From Pseudonocardia alni (GTDB lineage Bacteria; Actinomycetota; Actinomycetes; Mycobacteriales; Pseudonocardiaceae): DNA of 64,000 nucleotides. The notes below the pieces were generated by a model, which saw only the letters and a program-made list of their open reading frames with translations, ran no database searches and was not told where the DNA came from. The position numbers and the translations under genes were made by a program. Where the stretch lies: contig NZ_PHUJ01000003.1 in the NCBI RefSeq assembly GCF_002813375.1, positions 4,836,001 to 4,900,000 of the forward strand, read 5' to 3'. Of this stretch, positions 42,650-51,282 are shown in pieces (the first letter of the stretch is position 1; every line of letters begins with the position of its first letter).

Positions 42650-43717
42650 GTGGACGACACAGTCACCTTCGCCGGGTGGGAACTGCCACACCGGCCCGGC
42701 TACCTGAACACCGCGAGCATCGGCATCCCGCCGCTCCGGGCGTCGGCGGTGGTCGCCGACGTCGTGGCGCGCTGGGCGGTCGGCGCGGCCTCGCCGAAGG
42801 ACTTCGACGACGACGTCGAGGCGGCCCGCGCGGGGTTCGCCGCGATCACCGGGGTGCCGGTCGCCGACGTCGCGCAGGGCGCCACGACCTCCGGCCTGAT
42901 CGGTCCGCTCGCCGCGTCGGTGCCCGACGGCACCCGCGTGCTCGTCGCCCGCGGTGAGTTCTCCTCGGTGACCCGGCCGTTCGCGGTGCAGGCCCACCGC
43001 GGGGTCCGGGTGACCGAGGTGCCGCTCCCGGAGCTGGCGGCCCACGCCGGTGACCACGACCTCGTCGCGGTGTCGGTGGTGCAGTCCGCCGACGGCGCGA
43101 TCGCCGACGTCGACGCACTGCTCGCCGCCCGCGCCCGCAGCGGCGTGCGGCTTCTGTTCGACGTCACCCAGGCCGCCGGGTGGCTCCCGCTGCGTCTGCA
43201 CGACGCCGACGCCGTCGTCGGTGCCGGGTACAAGTGGCTGCTCGCGCCGCGCGGCACCGCCTGGCTGGCCCGGCGTCCGTCGTGGGTGGACGGGCCGCCC
43301 GCCGGGGCGTGCTGGCCGGAGCCCGTCCCGCACTCCGCGGGCTGGTACGGCACCCGGGACCGCTGGGGCGGCGGGCTCTACACCCCGGACCCGCCCGCGC
43401 GGCCCGGACCGGCCGGCGGCGAGGAGGCCCCCGTCTGGTTCGCCCACGCCGGCGCCGCGGTGACGCTGCCCTGGCTGGCCTCGCTCGACGCCGACGGCCT
43501 GCGCGCGCACTGCGTCGGTCTCGCCGACACCCTGCGCGAGCGGCTCGGGATGCCGCCCGCCGGGTCGGCCATCGTGTCGGTGCGCGCCGAGGGGGCGGCC
43601 GACCGGCTGGCCGCGGCCGGGGTCACCGCCGCCGTGCGCGACGGGGCCGCCCGGCTGGCGTTCCACCTGTCGACCACCCCTGACGACGTCGAGGCGGCCG
43701 CCGCGGCGCTCCGCTGA
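42650..43717 (+). CDS. Aminotransferase class V-fold PLP protein
   Basis: A 355-residue PLP-dependent enzyme related to cysteine desulfurases and kynureninase-like proteins. YLNTASIGIPPLRASAVV is the N-terminal substrate arm, LLFDVTQAAGWLPLRL carries the PLP-binding Asp and preceding residues, and the Schiff-base Lys is in GAGYKWLLAPRGTAWL. No active-site Cys loop of true cysteine desulfurases is evident, so the substrate is open. The start is GTG at 42650, with TACGCT eight bases before it and no ribosome site. It faces the ferritin-like gene tail-to-tail. Confidence 0.78.
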   Translation: MDDTVTFAGWELPHRPGYLNTASIGIPPLRASAVVADVVARWAVGAASPKDFDDDVEAARAGFAAITGVPVADVAQGATTSGLIGPLAASVPDGTRVLVARGEFSSVTRPFAVQAHRGVRVTEVPLPELAAHAGDHDLVAVSVVQSADGAIADVDALLAARARSGVRLLFDVTQAAGWLPLRLHDADAVVGAGYKWLLAPRGTAWLARRPSWVDGPPAGACWPEPVPHSAGWYGTRDRWGGGLYTPDPPARPGPAGGEEAPVWFAHAGAAVTLPWLASLDADGLRAHCVGLADTLRERLGMPPAGSAIVSVRAEGAADRLAAAGVTAAVRDGAARLAFHLSTTPDDVEAAAAALR

Positions 43718-43730
43718 GCGCCGCGACCCC

Positions 43731-44213
43731 TCAGCTGCGGCCGGGGAACACCGGTACGACGGGGGACCGCTCGGTGACCCCGCGCCAGTACGCGAGCCGG
43801 CCGGTGCACTCGACCATCGCCTTGAGCCCGGCCTCGCGCAGCGGGACCGACGACGACCGCTCGGTCACCGACCGCCAGGCGGCGATCGCGTCGGTCTCGG
43901 CCGACACCAGCAGCGCCCCGGCCGACACCCCGTCGACGACGGGCTGCGGGGCCGCGTACGCCGGCTGCGCCGAGACCGGCCGCTGCCCGATGTCGGACAG
44001 GGTCTGGGTGATCTGACCGCGCAGGGTGGTGTGGGCCTCGATGTCGCCGCGGGCCCGGGTCGCCCACTCCGGCGGGATGAACGCGAGCGCCATCTTGTAC
44101 GCCCACAGCGCCGCGTGCTCGCAGGCGAGTGCCCGCTGCAGCGCCTCGACGGTGACCTGGGGGACCTGCGGCTCGTCGTCGGAGGACTGCCGCGGCCGCG
44201 GACCCGCGCTCAC
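43731..44213 (-). CDS. DUF4439 ferritin-like protein
   Basis: A 160-residue helical protein. VTVEALQRALACEHAALWAYKMALAF begins a ferritin-like four-helix bundle, and ARGDIEAHTTLRGQITQTLSDIG and LLVSAETDAIAAWRSVTE add further helices. These match the DUF4439 pattern. Only some of the metal-ligand Glu/His residues are obvious (EH in ACEH, E and H in DIEAHTTLR), so iron binding is a guess. The GTG at 44213 overlaps the stop of the upstream lipoprotein gene (GTGA), so the two are translated together. Homologues lie beside proS and rimP in mycobacteria (Rv2844 region). Confidence 0.75.
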   Translation of the reverse strand: MSAGPRPRQSSDDEPQVPQVTVEALQRALACEHAALWAYKMALAFIPPEWATRARGDIEAHTTLRGQITQTLSDIGQRPVSAQPAYAAPQPVVDGVSAGALLVSAETDAIAAWRSVTERSSSVPLREAGLKAMVECTGRLAYWRGVTERSPVVPVFPGRS

Positions 44214-44755
44214 GCCGGCGCCCCGGTCAGGACCGCCGCGTAGGTGGCGCAGCAGGCGGCGACCTCGGCGACCAGACCCACCTGCAGCGCCGAGGCGCGG
44301 GGGACGACCTCGCCTGCGCTGCGGGCCGACCCGGCGACGGCGTCGCGCACCGCGGCGAGGTCCCCCGACGGCGGTGTCGCGGGGGCGGCGATCTGGCCCG
44401 GAGTGCGTCCGCCCGCCTGGTCCAGCGCGGCGGCGTGCTCCATCCGGGCCGCGCGCAGCGGCTCCAGCCGGCCCGCGAGCGACGGGTCGCCGGTCACCGC
44501 GGCGACGACCAGCGCGGCGTCGGACCGGGCTGCGTCGGCGAGCGCGAGCAGGGCGTCGGAGGCGTCCTCGGTGCGCGTCGTCGCGCTCGAGCAGCCCGCC
44601 AGCGGCACCATCGCGGCCACCGCGGCCGTGGTGGCCAGCACCTGGCGCCGCGTCGGGCGGGCACCGCCGCGGCGGGTCACCGGTGACGGGGTCACCGACG
44701 GCGGCGGCCCGGCCGGGGACACCCGGGGCGACACGGATGGCTCGCGGTCGTTCAC
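44210..44755 (-). CDS. Alanine-rich lipoprotein beside proS-rimP (Rv2843/Rv2844-like location)
   Basis: A 181-residue exported protein with a long n-region ending in TRRQVLATTAAVAAMVPLAGCSS. The RR and the LAGC lipobox suggest a Tat-compatible lipoprotein signal. The mature part is Ala-rich and helical (DALLALADAARSDAALVVAAVTGDPSLAGRLEPLRAARMEHAAAL), possibly a second ferritin-like bundle. Function is unknown. The start is GTG. It is coupled to the DUF4439 gene and is divergent from rimP. The pair may form a cell-surface complex; that is inference. Confidence 0.68.
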   Translation of the reverse strand: MNDREPSVSPRVSPAGPPPSVTPSPVTRRGGARPTRRQVLATTAAVAAMVPLAGCSSATTRTEDASDALLALADAARSDAALVVAAVTGDPSLAGRLEPLRAARMEHAAALDQAGGRTPGQIAAPATPPSGDLAAVRDAVAGSARSAGEVVPRASALQVGLVAEVAACCATYAAVLTGAPA

Positions 44756-45077
44756 GTCGGGTCATGCTGCCAGCACGTGCCGGGCCGCCCGGCACCGACC
44801 GTGCCCGCCCGGGCCGCGGACGACCGCCCACCGACGGGCCACCGACCGGCGGCCCGCCGGGCCGACGCGCTAGGCTCGTCGGCCGTCCCCACCGTCACCG
44901 GCACCGTCCGGTCCCGTCCGGACGCGTCGCGGTGTGCGGCGCCGCCGTCGTATGCCGTCCGCAAGCGACCGACGTGCCCGCCCACCGGCGGTCGCGGCAC
45001 CACGATCGACGCCCACCCGAAGCCCCGCCGACCGGCCGCCGCCCCGGCGGGCACCCTGACACGAGGAGAGTCACCCG
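44756..45077. other. Divergent promoter region upstream of rimP
   Basis: A 322-bp gap without a recognised gene. TAGGCT at 44871-44876 looks like an actinobacterial -10 box for rimP, which would give a leader of about 195 nt. A long 5' leader is common before rimP-nusA-infB operons. CGCCCACCGACGGGCCACCGACCGGCGGCC is repetitive but no clear terminator or riboswitch was recognised. A GAGGAG site precedes the rimP ATG. Confidence 0.4.
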
Positions 45078-45701
45078 ATGCGCAGTCCGGACCCCGCACA
45101 GCTGGCAGACCAGCTGCGCGGCGTGCTCGAGCCGGTGGTCCACGGGGCCGGGCTGGAGATCGACGCCGTGGAGGTCCGCACCGCCGGGCGACGGCACTCG
45201 GTCAAGCTCGTCGTCGACCTGCCCGAGTCCTCGCCCGCGACCGGCATCGATCTCGACGTCATCGCCCGGCTCAGCCGCTCCGCGGCCGCCGAGCTGGACC
45301 CGCACGAGCACCTCATCGAGGGCTCGTACACGCTCGAGGTGACCTCGCCCGGGATCGACCGGCCGCTCACCGAGCCCCGGCACTGGCGACGGGCCTACCT
45401 GCGCCTGGCGCGGATCACCCTGACCGACGGCACCGTCGTCGAGGCCCGGGTCGGCCGGCTCGACGGCGACACGGTCGCCGTCGCGGTCCCCGGCCGGAAG
45501 GCGCCCGAACGCCGGGACATCCCGCTCGCGGAGATCCGCCACGCCCAGGTGCAGGTCGAGTTCAAGCCCGCCCCGCCCGCGGAGACCGCACTGCTCGACC
45601 CGGACGCGCTGTCCGGCAGCACCGACGGGGCCGACGGGGCCCCCACGAACCACGACGACGGCGGCGCCGTCGAGACCGTCCGCGACGAGGAGAACCGGTG
45701 A
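45078..45701 (+). CDS. rimP: Ribosome maturation factor RimP
   Basis: Needed for maturation of the 30S subunit. The 207-residue protein has the N-terminal alpha/beta domain (VVHGAGLEIDAVEVRTAGRRHSVKLVVDL) and the LIEGSYTLEVTSPGIDRPLTEPRHWRRAYLR signature. A C-terminal SH3-like barrel follows. The last ~40 residues are an acidic, Gly/Asp-rich extension longer than in E. coli. The ATG has GAGGAG about nine bases upstream. Its stop overlaps the GTG of nusA, the classic rimP-nusA pair. Confidence 0.94.
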   Translation: MRSPDPAQLADQLRGVLEPVVHGAGLEIDAVEVRTAGRRHSVKLVVDLPESSPATGIDLDVIARLSRSAAAELDPHEHLIEGSYTLEVTSPGIDRPLTEPRHWRRAYLRLARITLTDGTVVEARVGRLDGDTVAVAVPGRKAPERRDIPLAEIRHAQVQVEFKPAPPAETALLDPDALSGSTDGADGAPTNHDDGGAVETVRDEENR

Positions 45702-46741
45702 ACGTCGACATCCCCGCGCTGCGCGCGATCGAGCGGGACAAGGAGATCCCGTTCGAGACGGTCCTCTCGGCCATCGAGACGGCGCTGCTCACCGCCTACC
45801 GACACACCGACGGCCACCACCCGGACGCCCGCGTCGACATCGACCGCAAGACCGGTGTGGTGCGGGTCATGGTCCGCGACGCCGCCGACGCCTCCGAGGA
45901 CGGCACCCCCGGCCCGGAGTTCGACGACACACCCGAGGGCTTCGGCCGGATCGCGGCGACCACCGCCCGCCAGGTCATCCTGCAGCGGCTGCGCGACGCC
46001 GAGCACGAGCGCACCTACGGCGAGTTCTCCACCAAGGAGGGCGAGGTCGTCGCGGGCATCGTGCAGCGCGACGCGCGCGCCAACGCCCGCGGCGTCGTCG
46101 TGGTCGAGCTCTCCGGCGGCACCGAGGCCGTGCTCCCCGCCGCCGAGCAGGTGCCGGGCGAGGTCTATCGGCACGGCGACCGGATCCGCTGCTTCGTCAT
46201 CGGCGTGAACCGCGGCCCGCGGGGCACCTCGATCACGCTCTCGCGGACCCACCCGAACCTGGTGCGGAAGCTGTTCGCCCTCGAGGTGCCCGAGCTCGTC
46301 GACGGCTCCGTCGAGATCGTCTCGGTGGCCCGTGAGGCCGGGTTCCGTTCCAAGATCGCGGTGCGCTCGACCCGCTCCGGGCTCAACGCCAAGGGCGCCT
46401 GCATCGGCCCGATGGGTGCCCGCGTGCGCGGTGTGATGGGCGAGCTGGCCGGCGAGAAGATCGACATCATCGACTGGTCCGAGGACCCGGCCGAGTTCGT
46501 CGGCAACGCGCTCTCGCCGTCGAAGGTGGTCTCGGTGACCGTGCTCGACGAGCGCGCCCGGATCGCCCGCGTCGTCGTGCCGGACTTCCAGCTGTCGCTG
46601 GCGATCGGCAAGGAGGGGCAGAACGCCCGCCTCGCCGCCCGGCTCACCGGCTGGAAGATCGACATCCGCAGCGACGCCGACCCGCGTGACCCGGTCACCC
46701 CCGACGGTGGGCCGGTCGACCCCGCCGGGGAGCCGTCCTGA
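45698..46741 (+). CDS. nusA: Transcription termination/antitermination protein NusA
   Basis: Binds RNA polymerase and nascent RNA and controls pausing, termination and rRNA antitermination. The 347-residue length is that of the actinobacterial form, which lacks the acidic repeats of E. coli. An N-terminal polymerase-binding domain is followed by an S1 domain (EGEVVAGIVQRDARANARGVVVVEL). Two KH domains follow, with GACIGPMGARVRGVMGEL and LAIGKEGQNARLAARLTGWKI. The GTG overlaps the rimP stop. ylxR follows after 35 bp. Confidence 0.95.
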   Translation: MNVDIPALRAIERDKEIPFETVLSAIETALLTAYRHTDGHHPDARVDIDRKTGVVRVMVRDAADASEDGTPGPEFDDTPEGFGRIAATTARQVILQRLRDAEHERTYGEFSTKEGEVVAGIVQRDARANARGVVVVELSGGTEAVLPAAEQVPGEVYRHGDRIRCFVIGVNRGPRGTSITLSRTHPNLVRKLFALEVPELVDGSVEIVSVAREAGFRSKIAVRSTRSGLNAKGACIGPMGARVRGVMGELAGEKIDIIDWSEDPAEFVGNALSPSKVVSVTVLDERARIARVVVPDFQLSLAIGKEGQNARLAARLTGWKIDIRSDADPRDPVTPDGGPVDPAGEPS

Positions 46742-46776
46742 CCGACGGAGATCAACAGCAGGGGCCGGGCGAGGGA

Positions 46777-47163
46777 ATGCCCGAGGACCGCTCTGCGCTA
46801 CACTCGTCACCGGCCCGCGGTCGCGGACCGTCGCCCACGCACACCCGGTCGGTTCCGATCCGGACCTGTGTGGGGTGCCGGACCCGGGAACGGGCCGACG
46901 TACTGTTGCGGGTGGTCGTGGAGAACGGACGTTGCATTCCGGATCCGCGCCGCCGTCTCCCCGGACGGGGTGCCTGGTTGCACCTCTCGACGGGGTGCCT
47001 GGACAGGGCCGAGCGACGCTCGGCGTTCGCCCGGGCGTTACGCGTCCGCTCGGCACCGGACGTCACCGCCGTCAAGCGGTGGCTGCAGGAGTCGCGCGAC
47101 CCGCTGGGGCCCGGGAACCTCTCGGACCCGTCATCGGAAGAAAGCAAGGTCGACCAGTCATGA
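46777..47163 (+). CDS. ylxR: YlxR (DUF448) RNA-binding-like protein
   Basis: A 128-residue protein with the YlxR signature RTCVGCRTRERADVLLRVV (two cysteines) and LPGRGAWLHLSTGCLDRAERRSAFARALRV. YlxR proteins lie between nusA and infB in most bacteria and have been linked to RNA or nucleoid regulation in Bacillus. Homologues start just before RTCVGCR. The only clear start here, ATG 46777, gives about 28 extra low-complexity residues, and I see no better start codon nearby, so the true N terminus is uncertain. Confidence 0.85.
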   Translation: MPEDRSALHSSPARGRGPSPTHTRSVPIRTCVGCRTRERADVLLRVVVENGRCIPDPRRRLPGRGAWLHLSTGCLDRAERRSAFARALRVRSAPDVTAVKRWLQESRDPLGPGNLSDPSSEESKVDQS

Positions 47164-47260
47164 GCCAGCAGTGAAGATCGCACCATGAACGTGCTTCGAC
47201 ACTAGGTTCGAGGTCGAGCGGGATGCTGCCGCCCGGCCTCCGGTCAGGATGAGGAGAGCA

Positions 47261-50200
47261 GTGGCAGGCAAGGCCCGCGTGCACGAGCTCGCGAAAGAGC
47301 TCGGAATCAGCAGTAAGCAGGTCCTCAGCAAGCTGCAGGACCTGGGGGAGTACGTGAAGTCCCCCTCCTCCACCGTGGAGGCCCCGGTCGCGCGCAAGCT
47401 GCGCGACGCGATGGCCTCCGGTGGGGGCGCCGCCGGCGGTCAGCGCCGCGGTTCCGGTGCGCCCGGTGGCGGTCGTCCGCGCGCCGGTGGCTCCGGCGCC
47501 CCGTCGCCGTCGCGCCCGACCCCGGGTCCGGCCCCCAAGCCCGGCCCGCGTCCGGGTCCGCCGGCCCCCGCGGCACCCACCCCGGGTGCCCCGTCGCCGG
47601 CGCAGCCCGCGGCGCGCACCGACGTCCCGAAGCCGGGACCGGCCGCGCCCAAGCCCGGCCCGCAGGCCCCGGCGGCTCCGGCCGTCGAGACCCCCGCCGC
47701 GGCCGCCGAGGCCCCGGCCGCGCCGCGGCCCGGTTCCGCCGCGCCGAAGCCCGGTCCGGCGGCCCCGAAGCCGGGTCCGGCCGCGCCGAAGCCCGCCCCC
47801 GCGCCCCGTCCGGGCCAGGGACAGGGACAGGGTGGCCAGGGCGGCGGCGCCCCGCGTCCCGCCGGCCAGCCCGGCGAGCGTGGCGCCCGTCCGGGCCCGC
47901 GCCAGCCGCGCGTCGGCAACAACCCGTTCGGCGTCGGCCAGGGTTCGCCCAAGCCGGGCCCGCGTCCCGGCCCGCCGCAGCCCCAGCAGGGCGGTGGCGG
48001 CCAGCAGGGCGGCGGCCGTCCCGAGGCTCCGGCCGCGCGTTCCGGTGAGGCCCCGCCGCGTCCGCCCCGTCCGGGCGGCGCTCCGGGTTCGGGCGGTCCC
48101 CGTCCGAACCCGGGCAACATGCCTCCGCGGCCGAACCCGGGCATGATGCCCGCGCGTCCGGCTGCCGGGCGTCCCGGCGCCGGTGCCGGTGGCCGTGGTG
48201 GCCCCGGCGGCGGTCGTGGTGGCCCCGGCGGTGGCCGTGGTGGCCCCGGTGGCGGTCGTCCCGGTGGCGGTGGCGGCGGTTTCCGTCCCGGTGGCGGCGG
48301 TCCCGGTGGTCCGCCCCCGGCCGGTGGATTCCGTGGTCGTCCCGGTGGCGGCGGTCGTCCCGGTGGCCGCGGCGGTGCCGCGGGTGCCTTCGGCCGTCCC
48401 GGCGGACCGGCCCGCAGGGGTCGCAAGTCGAAGCGGCAGAAGCGCCAGGAGTACGACGCCATGGCTGCTCCCTCGGTGGGCGGCGTCCGCCTGCCGAAGG
48501 GCAACGGCGAGACCGTCCGGCTGCCGCGTGGCGCGTCGCTGACCGACTTCGCCGAGAAGATCAACGCCAACCCGGCCTCGCTGGTGCAGGTGTTGTTCCA
48601 CCTCGGTGAGATGGTCACGGCCACCGCGTCGGTCTCGGACGAGATCCTGGAGCTGCTCGGCCAGGAGATGAACTACCGCGTGCAGGTCGTCTCCCCCGAG
48701 GAGGAGGACCGTGCGCTGCTGGAGTCGTTCGACATCGAGTTCGGTGACCCGGGCGACGAGGACGCGCTCGAGGCGCGTCCGCCGGTCGTGACCGTCATGG
48801 GTCACGTCGACCACGGTAAGACGCGACTGCTGGACACGGTCCGCAAGGCGAACGTCCGCGAGGGCGAGGCCGGTGGCATCACCCAGCACATCGGCGCCTA
48901 CCAGGTCGCGGCCGAGCTCGAGGGCGAGGAGCGGCTCATCACGTTCATCGACACCCCGGGTCACGAGGCGTTCACCGCCATGCGTGCCCGTGGTGCCAAG
49001 TCCACCGACATCGCGGTCATCGTGGTGGCGGCGGACGACGGTGTGATGCCGCAGACCGTCGAGTCGATCAACCACGCCCAGGCGGCCGGTCTGCCGATCG
49101 TCGTGGCGGTCAACAAGATCGACGTCGAGGGTGCGAACCCGCAGAAGATCCGTCAGCAGCTCACCGAGTACAACCTGGTGGCCGAGGAGTACGGCGGCGA
49201 CACCATGTTCGTCGACATCTCCGCGAAGCAGGGCACGAACATCGAGGCCCTGCTCGAGGCGATCCTGCTGACCGCCGACGCGGCCCTCGACCTGCGGGCC
49301 AACCCCGAGATGGAGGCGCAGGGCGTCACCATCGAGGGTCACCTCGACCGCGGTCGCGGCCCGGTGGCCACGGTGCTGGTCCAGCGCGGCACGCTCCGGG
49401 TCGGCGACTCGGTCGTGGCCGGCGACGCCTCCGGGCGCGTCCGGCGCATGGTCGACGAGCACGGCCAGGACGTCACCGAGGCGCTCCCGTCGCGTCCGGT
49501 GCAGGTCATCGGTCTGACGTCGGTGCCGGGTGCGGGCGACACGTTCCTCGTCGTCGACGAGGACCGGGTCGCGCGCCAGATCGCCGACCGGCGGCGTGCC
49601 CGCGAGCGGAACGCCGAGCTGGCGAGCCGTCGCAAGCGCGTCAGCCTGGAGGACCTGGACGCCGCGCTGAAGGAGACCAACACCCTCAACCTGATCATCA
49701 AGGGTGACAACTCGGGCACCGTCGAGGCGCTCGAGGAAGCCCTGATGAAGCTGGACGTGGGTGAGGAGGTCGAGCTGCGGGTCATCCACCGCGGCGTCGG
49801 CGGTATCACCGAGGGCGACATCAACCTCGCCATCGCGGACAACGTCATCGTCATGGGCTTCAACGTCCGTGCCGAGGGCAAGGCCACGGAGCTGGCCAAC
49901 CGCGAGGGCGTCGAGATCCGCTACTACTCGGTGATCTACCAGGCGATCGACGAGATCGAGGCGGCCCTCAAGGGCATGCTCAAGCCGGAGTACGAGGAGG
50001 TCGAGCTGGGCCGCGCGGAGGTCCGCGAGGTCTTCAAGTCCTCGAAGTTCGGCACGATCGCCGGTTGCCTGGTGATGAGTGGGGAGATCCGCCGGAACGC
50101 CCGGGCGCGCCTGCTGCGCGACTCGAAGGTGATCCACGAGAACCTCCCGATCTCCTCGCTGCGCCGGTTCAAGGACGACGTGGTCGAGGTCCGCGAGGGC

Positions 50201-50293
50201 TTCGAGTGCGGTCTGACGCTCGGTACCTACGGCGACATCAAGGTCGACGACGTCATCGAGACGTTCGAGATGCGGGAGAAGCCGCGCGACTAG
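47261..50293 (+). CDS. infB: Translation initiation factor IF-2
   Basis: GTPase that places initiator tRNA on the 30S subunit. The 1,010 residues begin with an IF2N domain (ARVHELAKELGISSKQVLSKLQDLGEYVKSP). A disordered region of about 330 residues follows, first APKPGPAAPKPGP-type repeats, then RGGPGGG repeats. A second IF2N-like domain (about 420-470) precedes the G domain with GHVDHGKT from residue 514, DTPGHEAF and NKID. The C-terminal domains that bind formyl-Met-tRNA complete it. The GTG at 47261 has GAGGAG just upstream; the longer frame from 47249 includes this site. Confidence 0.96.
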   Translation: MAGKARVHELAKELGISSKQVLSKLQDLGEYVKSPSSTVEAPVARKLRDAMASGGGAAGGQRRGSGAPGGGRPRAGGSGAPSPSRPTPGPAPKPGPRPGPPAPAAPTPGAPSPAQPAARTDVPKPGPAAPKPGPQAPAAPAVETPAAAAEAPAAPRPGSAAPKPGPAAPKPGPAAPKPAPAPRPGQGQGQGGQGGGAPRPAGQPGERGARPGPRQPRVGNNPFGVGQGSPKPGPRPGPPQPQQGGGGQQGGGRPEAPAARSGEAPPRPPRPGGAPGSGGPRPNPGNMPPRPNPGMMPARPAAGRPGAGAGGRGGPGGGRGGPGGGRGGPGGGRPGGGGGGFRPGGGGPGGPPPAGGFRGRPGGGGRPGGRGGAAGAFGRPGGPARRGRKSKRQKRQEYDAMAAPSVGGVRLPKGNGETVRLPRGASLTDFAEKINANPASLVQVLFHLGEMVTATASVSDEILELLGQEMNYRVQVVSPEEEDRALLESFDIEFGDPGDEDALEARPPVVTVMGHVDHGKTRLLDTVRKANVREGEAGGITQHIGAYQVAAELEGEERLITFIDTPGHEAFTAMRARGAKSTDIAVIVVAADDGVMPQTVESINHAQAAGLPIVVAVNKIDVEGANPQKIRQQLTEYNLVAEEYGGDTMFVDISAKQGTNIEALLEAILLTADAALDLRANPEMEAQGVTIEGHLDRGRGPVATVLVQRGTLRVGDSVVAGDASGRVRRMVDEHGQDVTEALPSRPVQVIGLTSVPGAGDTFLVVDEDRVARQIADRRRARERNAELASRRKRVSLEDLDAALKETNTLNLIIKGDNSGTVEALEEALMKLDVGEEVELRVIHRGVGGITEGDINLAIADNVIVMGFNVRAEGKATELANREGVEIRYYSVIYQAIDEIEAALKGMLKPEYEEVELGRAEVREVFKSSKFGTIAGCLVMSGEIRRNARARLLRDSKVIHENLPISSLRRFKDDVVEVREGFECGLTLGTYGDIKVDDVIETFEMREKPRD

Positions 50294-50310
50294 CGGCTGA
50301 CGAACGCGCT

Positions 50311-50345
50311 CCGACGGGGCGGCCGGTCACCGGCCGCCCCGTCGG
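50311..50345. terminator. Very strong hairpin after infB
   Basis: CCGACGGGGCGGCCGGT (50311-50327) is the exact reverse complement of ACCGGCCGCCCCGTCGG (50329-50345), centred on 50328. It lies 18 bp after the infB stop and just before the ylxP ribosome site. It could terminate or attenuate transcription, or stabilise the infB message. No T tract follows. Confidence 0.65.
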
Positions 50346-50362
50346 CGTCAGCGGAGGTGTGT

Positions 50363-50656
50363 GTGTACGTCGGCTCCCTGGAGTGTGACGTGCTGCTCGG
50401 CGACGTCCGGTCGCTGAAGCAGAAGCGCTCGGCGGTGCGTCCGCTGCTGGCCGAGCTGCGCCGGTTCGAGGTGGCGGCGGCCGAGGCGGGACATCTGGAC
50501 CTGCACCGGCGTGCGCTGATCGGTGTGAGCTGTGTCGCCGCCGACGCGGGGCACGTCCGTGCCCTGCTGGAGCGGTGCGAGCGGCTGGTGGCCGCCCGCC
50601 CCGAGCTGGAGCTGTTGTCGGCCCGGACCCGGCTGTTCGGCCCCGACGACGACTGA
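50363..50656 (+). CDS. ylxP: DUF503/YlxP-family protein
   Basis: A 97-residue protein with the DUF503 pattern YVGSLECDVLLGDVRSLKQKRSAVRPLLAELRR and RALIGVSCVAADAGHVRALLERCERLV. Function is not established; the gene is often between infB and rbfA. I choose the GTG at 50363 (MYVGSLE), because GGAGG lies five bases before it and overlaps the alternative GTG at 50357. A strong hairpin separates it from infB by under 20 bases. Confidence 0.85.
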   Translation: MYVGSLECDVLLGDVRSLKQKRSAVRPLLAELRRFEVAAAEAGHLDLHRRALIGVSCVAADAGHVRALLERCERLVAARPELELLSARTRLFGPDDD

Positions 50657-50749
50657 GTCCCGGCGGTCGGGGGACGGACGCAGCGGCACCGCGTCCCGGC
50701 GGTCGGGAGACGACGCAGCGGCACCGCGTCCCGGCGGTCGGGGGACGAA
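50657..50749 (+). repeat. Tandem 35-36-bp repeat, about 2.6 copies
   Basis: Unit begins GTCCCGGCGGTCGGG and ends GCAGCGGCACCGC. Copies lie at 50657-50692 and 50693-50727, with a partial third from 50728. It starts immediately after the ylxP stop, in the gap before rbfA. No function is evident; copy number is likely to vary between strains. Confidence 0.85.
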
Positions 50750-50796
50750 CCGGCAGGACCGAGAATCGAACGCGGCGTGACCCCGCGACCCGTGCC

Positions 50797-50802
50797 TAGA
50801 CT
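50797..50802 (+). promoter_or_regulatory. Candidate -10 box upstream of rbfA
   Basis: TAGACT lies 33 bp before the rbfA ATG, preceded by the tandem-repeat region and followed by a normal leader with GGAAGGAG. No good -35 was found. It would give rbfA a promoter of its own downstream of the infB hairpin. Confidence 0.4.
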
Positions 50803-50835
50803 CGGGCTCGCACGACCCGCTGGAAGGAGCAGGAC

Positions 50836-51282
50836 ATGGTCGACCAGGCCCGCGCGCGCAAGCTCGCGAAGCGGATCTCGCAGATCGTCGCGGAGGCCCT
50901 CGAGCACGAGGTGAAGGATCCGCGGCTGGCGATGGTGACGATCACCGACACCCGTGTCACCGGCGACCTGCGCGAGGCGACCGTGTTCTACACGGTCATG
51001 GGTGCCTCGCTGGAGGAGGAGCCGGACACCGCGGGGGCAGCCGCCGCGCTGCAGAGCGCGAGCGGGGTGCTCCGCAGCCGGGTGGGACAGCAGACCGGGG
51101 TGCGGCACACGCCGAGCCTCGCGTTCGTGCTGGACGCGGTGCCGGACACGGCCCGCCGGATGGAGGAGCTGCTGGCCCGCACCCGCGCCTCCGACGAGGA
51201 GGTGGCCCGGCTGGCGGCCACGGCGTCGCCGGCGGGGGACGCGGACCCGTACAAGGCCCCGCGGGAGACCGACGCCGAGTGA
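50836..51282 (+). CDS. rbfA: 30S ribosome-binding factor RbfA
   Basis: A 148-residue KH-fold factor for 16S rRNA 5'-end maturation and cold growth. Signatures are RARKLAKRISQIVAEALEHEVKDPRLAMVTITDTRVTGDLREATVFYTV and GVLRSRVGQQTGVRHTPSLAFVLD. The C-terminal 30 residues are an acidic, Ala-rich tail as in other Actinobacteria. The ATG has AAGGAGCAGG upstream. Its stop overlaps the GTG of the DHH gene. Confidence 0.94.
   Translation: MVDQARARKLAKRISQIVAEALEHEVKDPRLAMVTITDTRVTGDLREATVFYTVMGASLEEEPDTAGAAAALQSASGVLRSRVGQQTGVRHTPSLAFVLDAVPDTARRMEELLARTRASDEEVARLAATASPAGDADPYKAPRETDAE

Noticed and set aside
47190..47260. GGTTCGAGGTC before infB resembling a tRNA T-loop
   Set aside because: No acceptor stem, D-arm or anticodon arm could be assembled around it, so it is not called a tRNA.
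47072..50137. Minus-strand frame antisense to infB with long Gly/Arg/Thr tracts
   Set aside because: It mirrors the repetitive infB extension and shows no family motif or start context.
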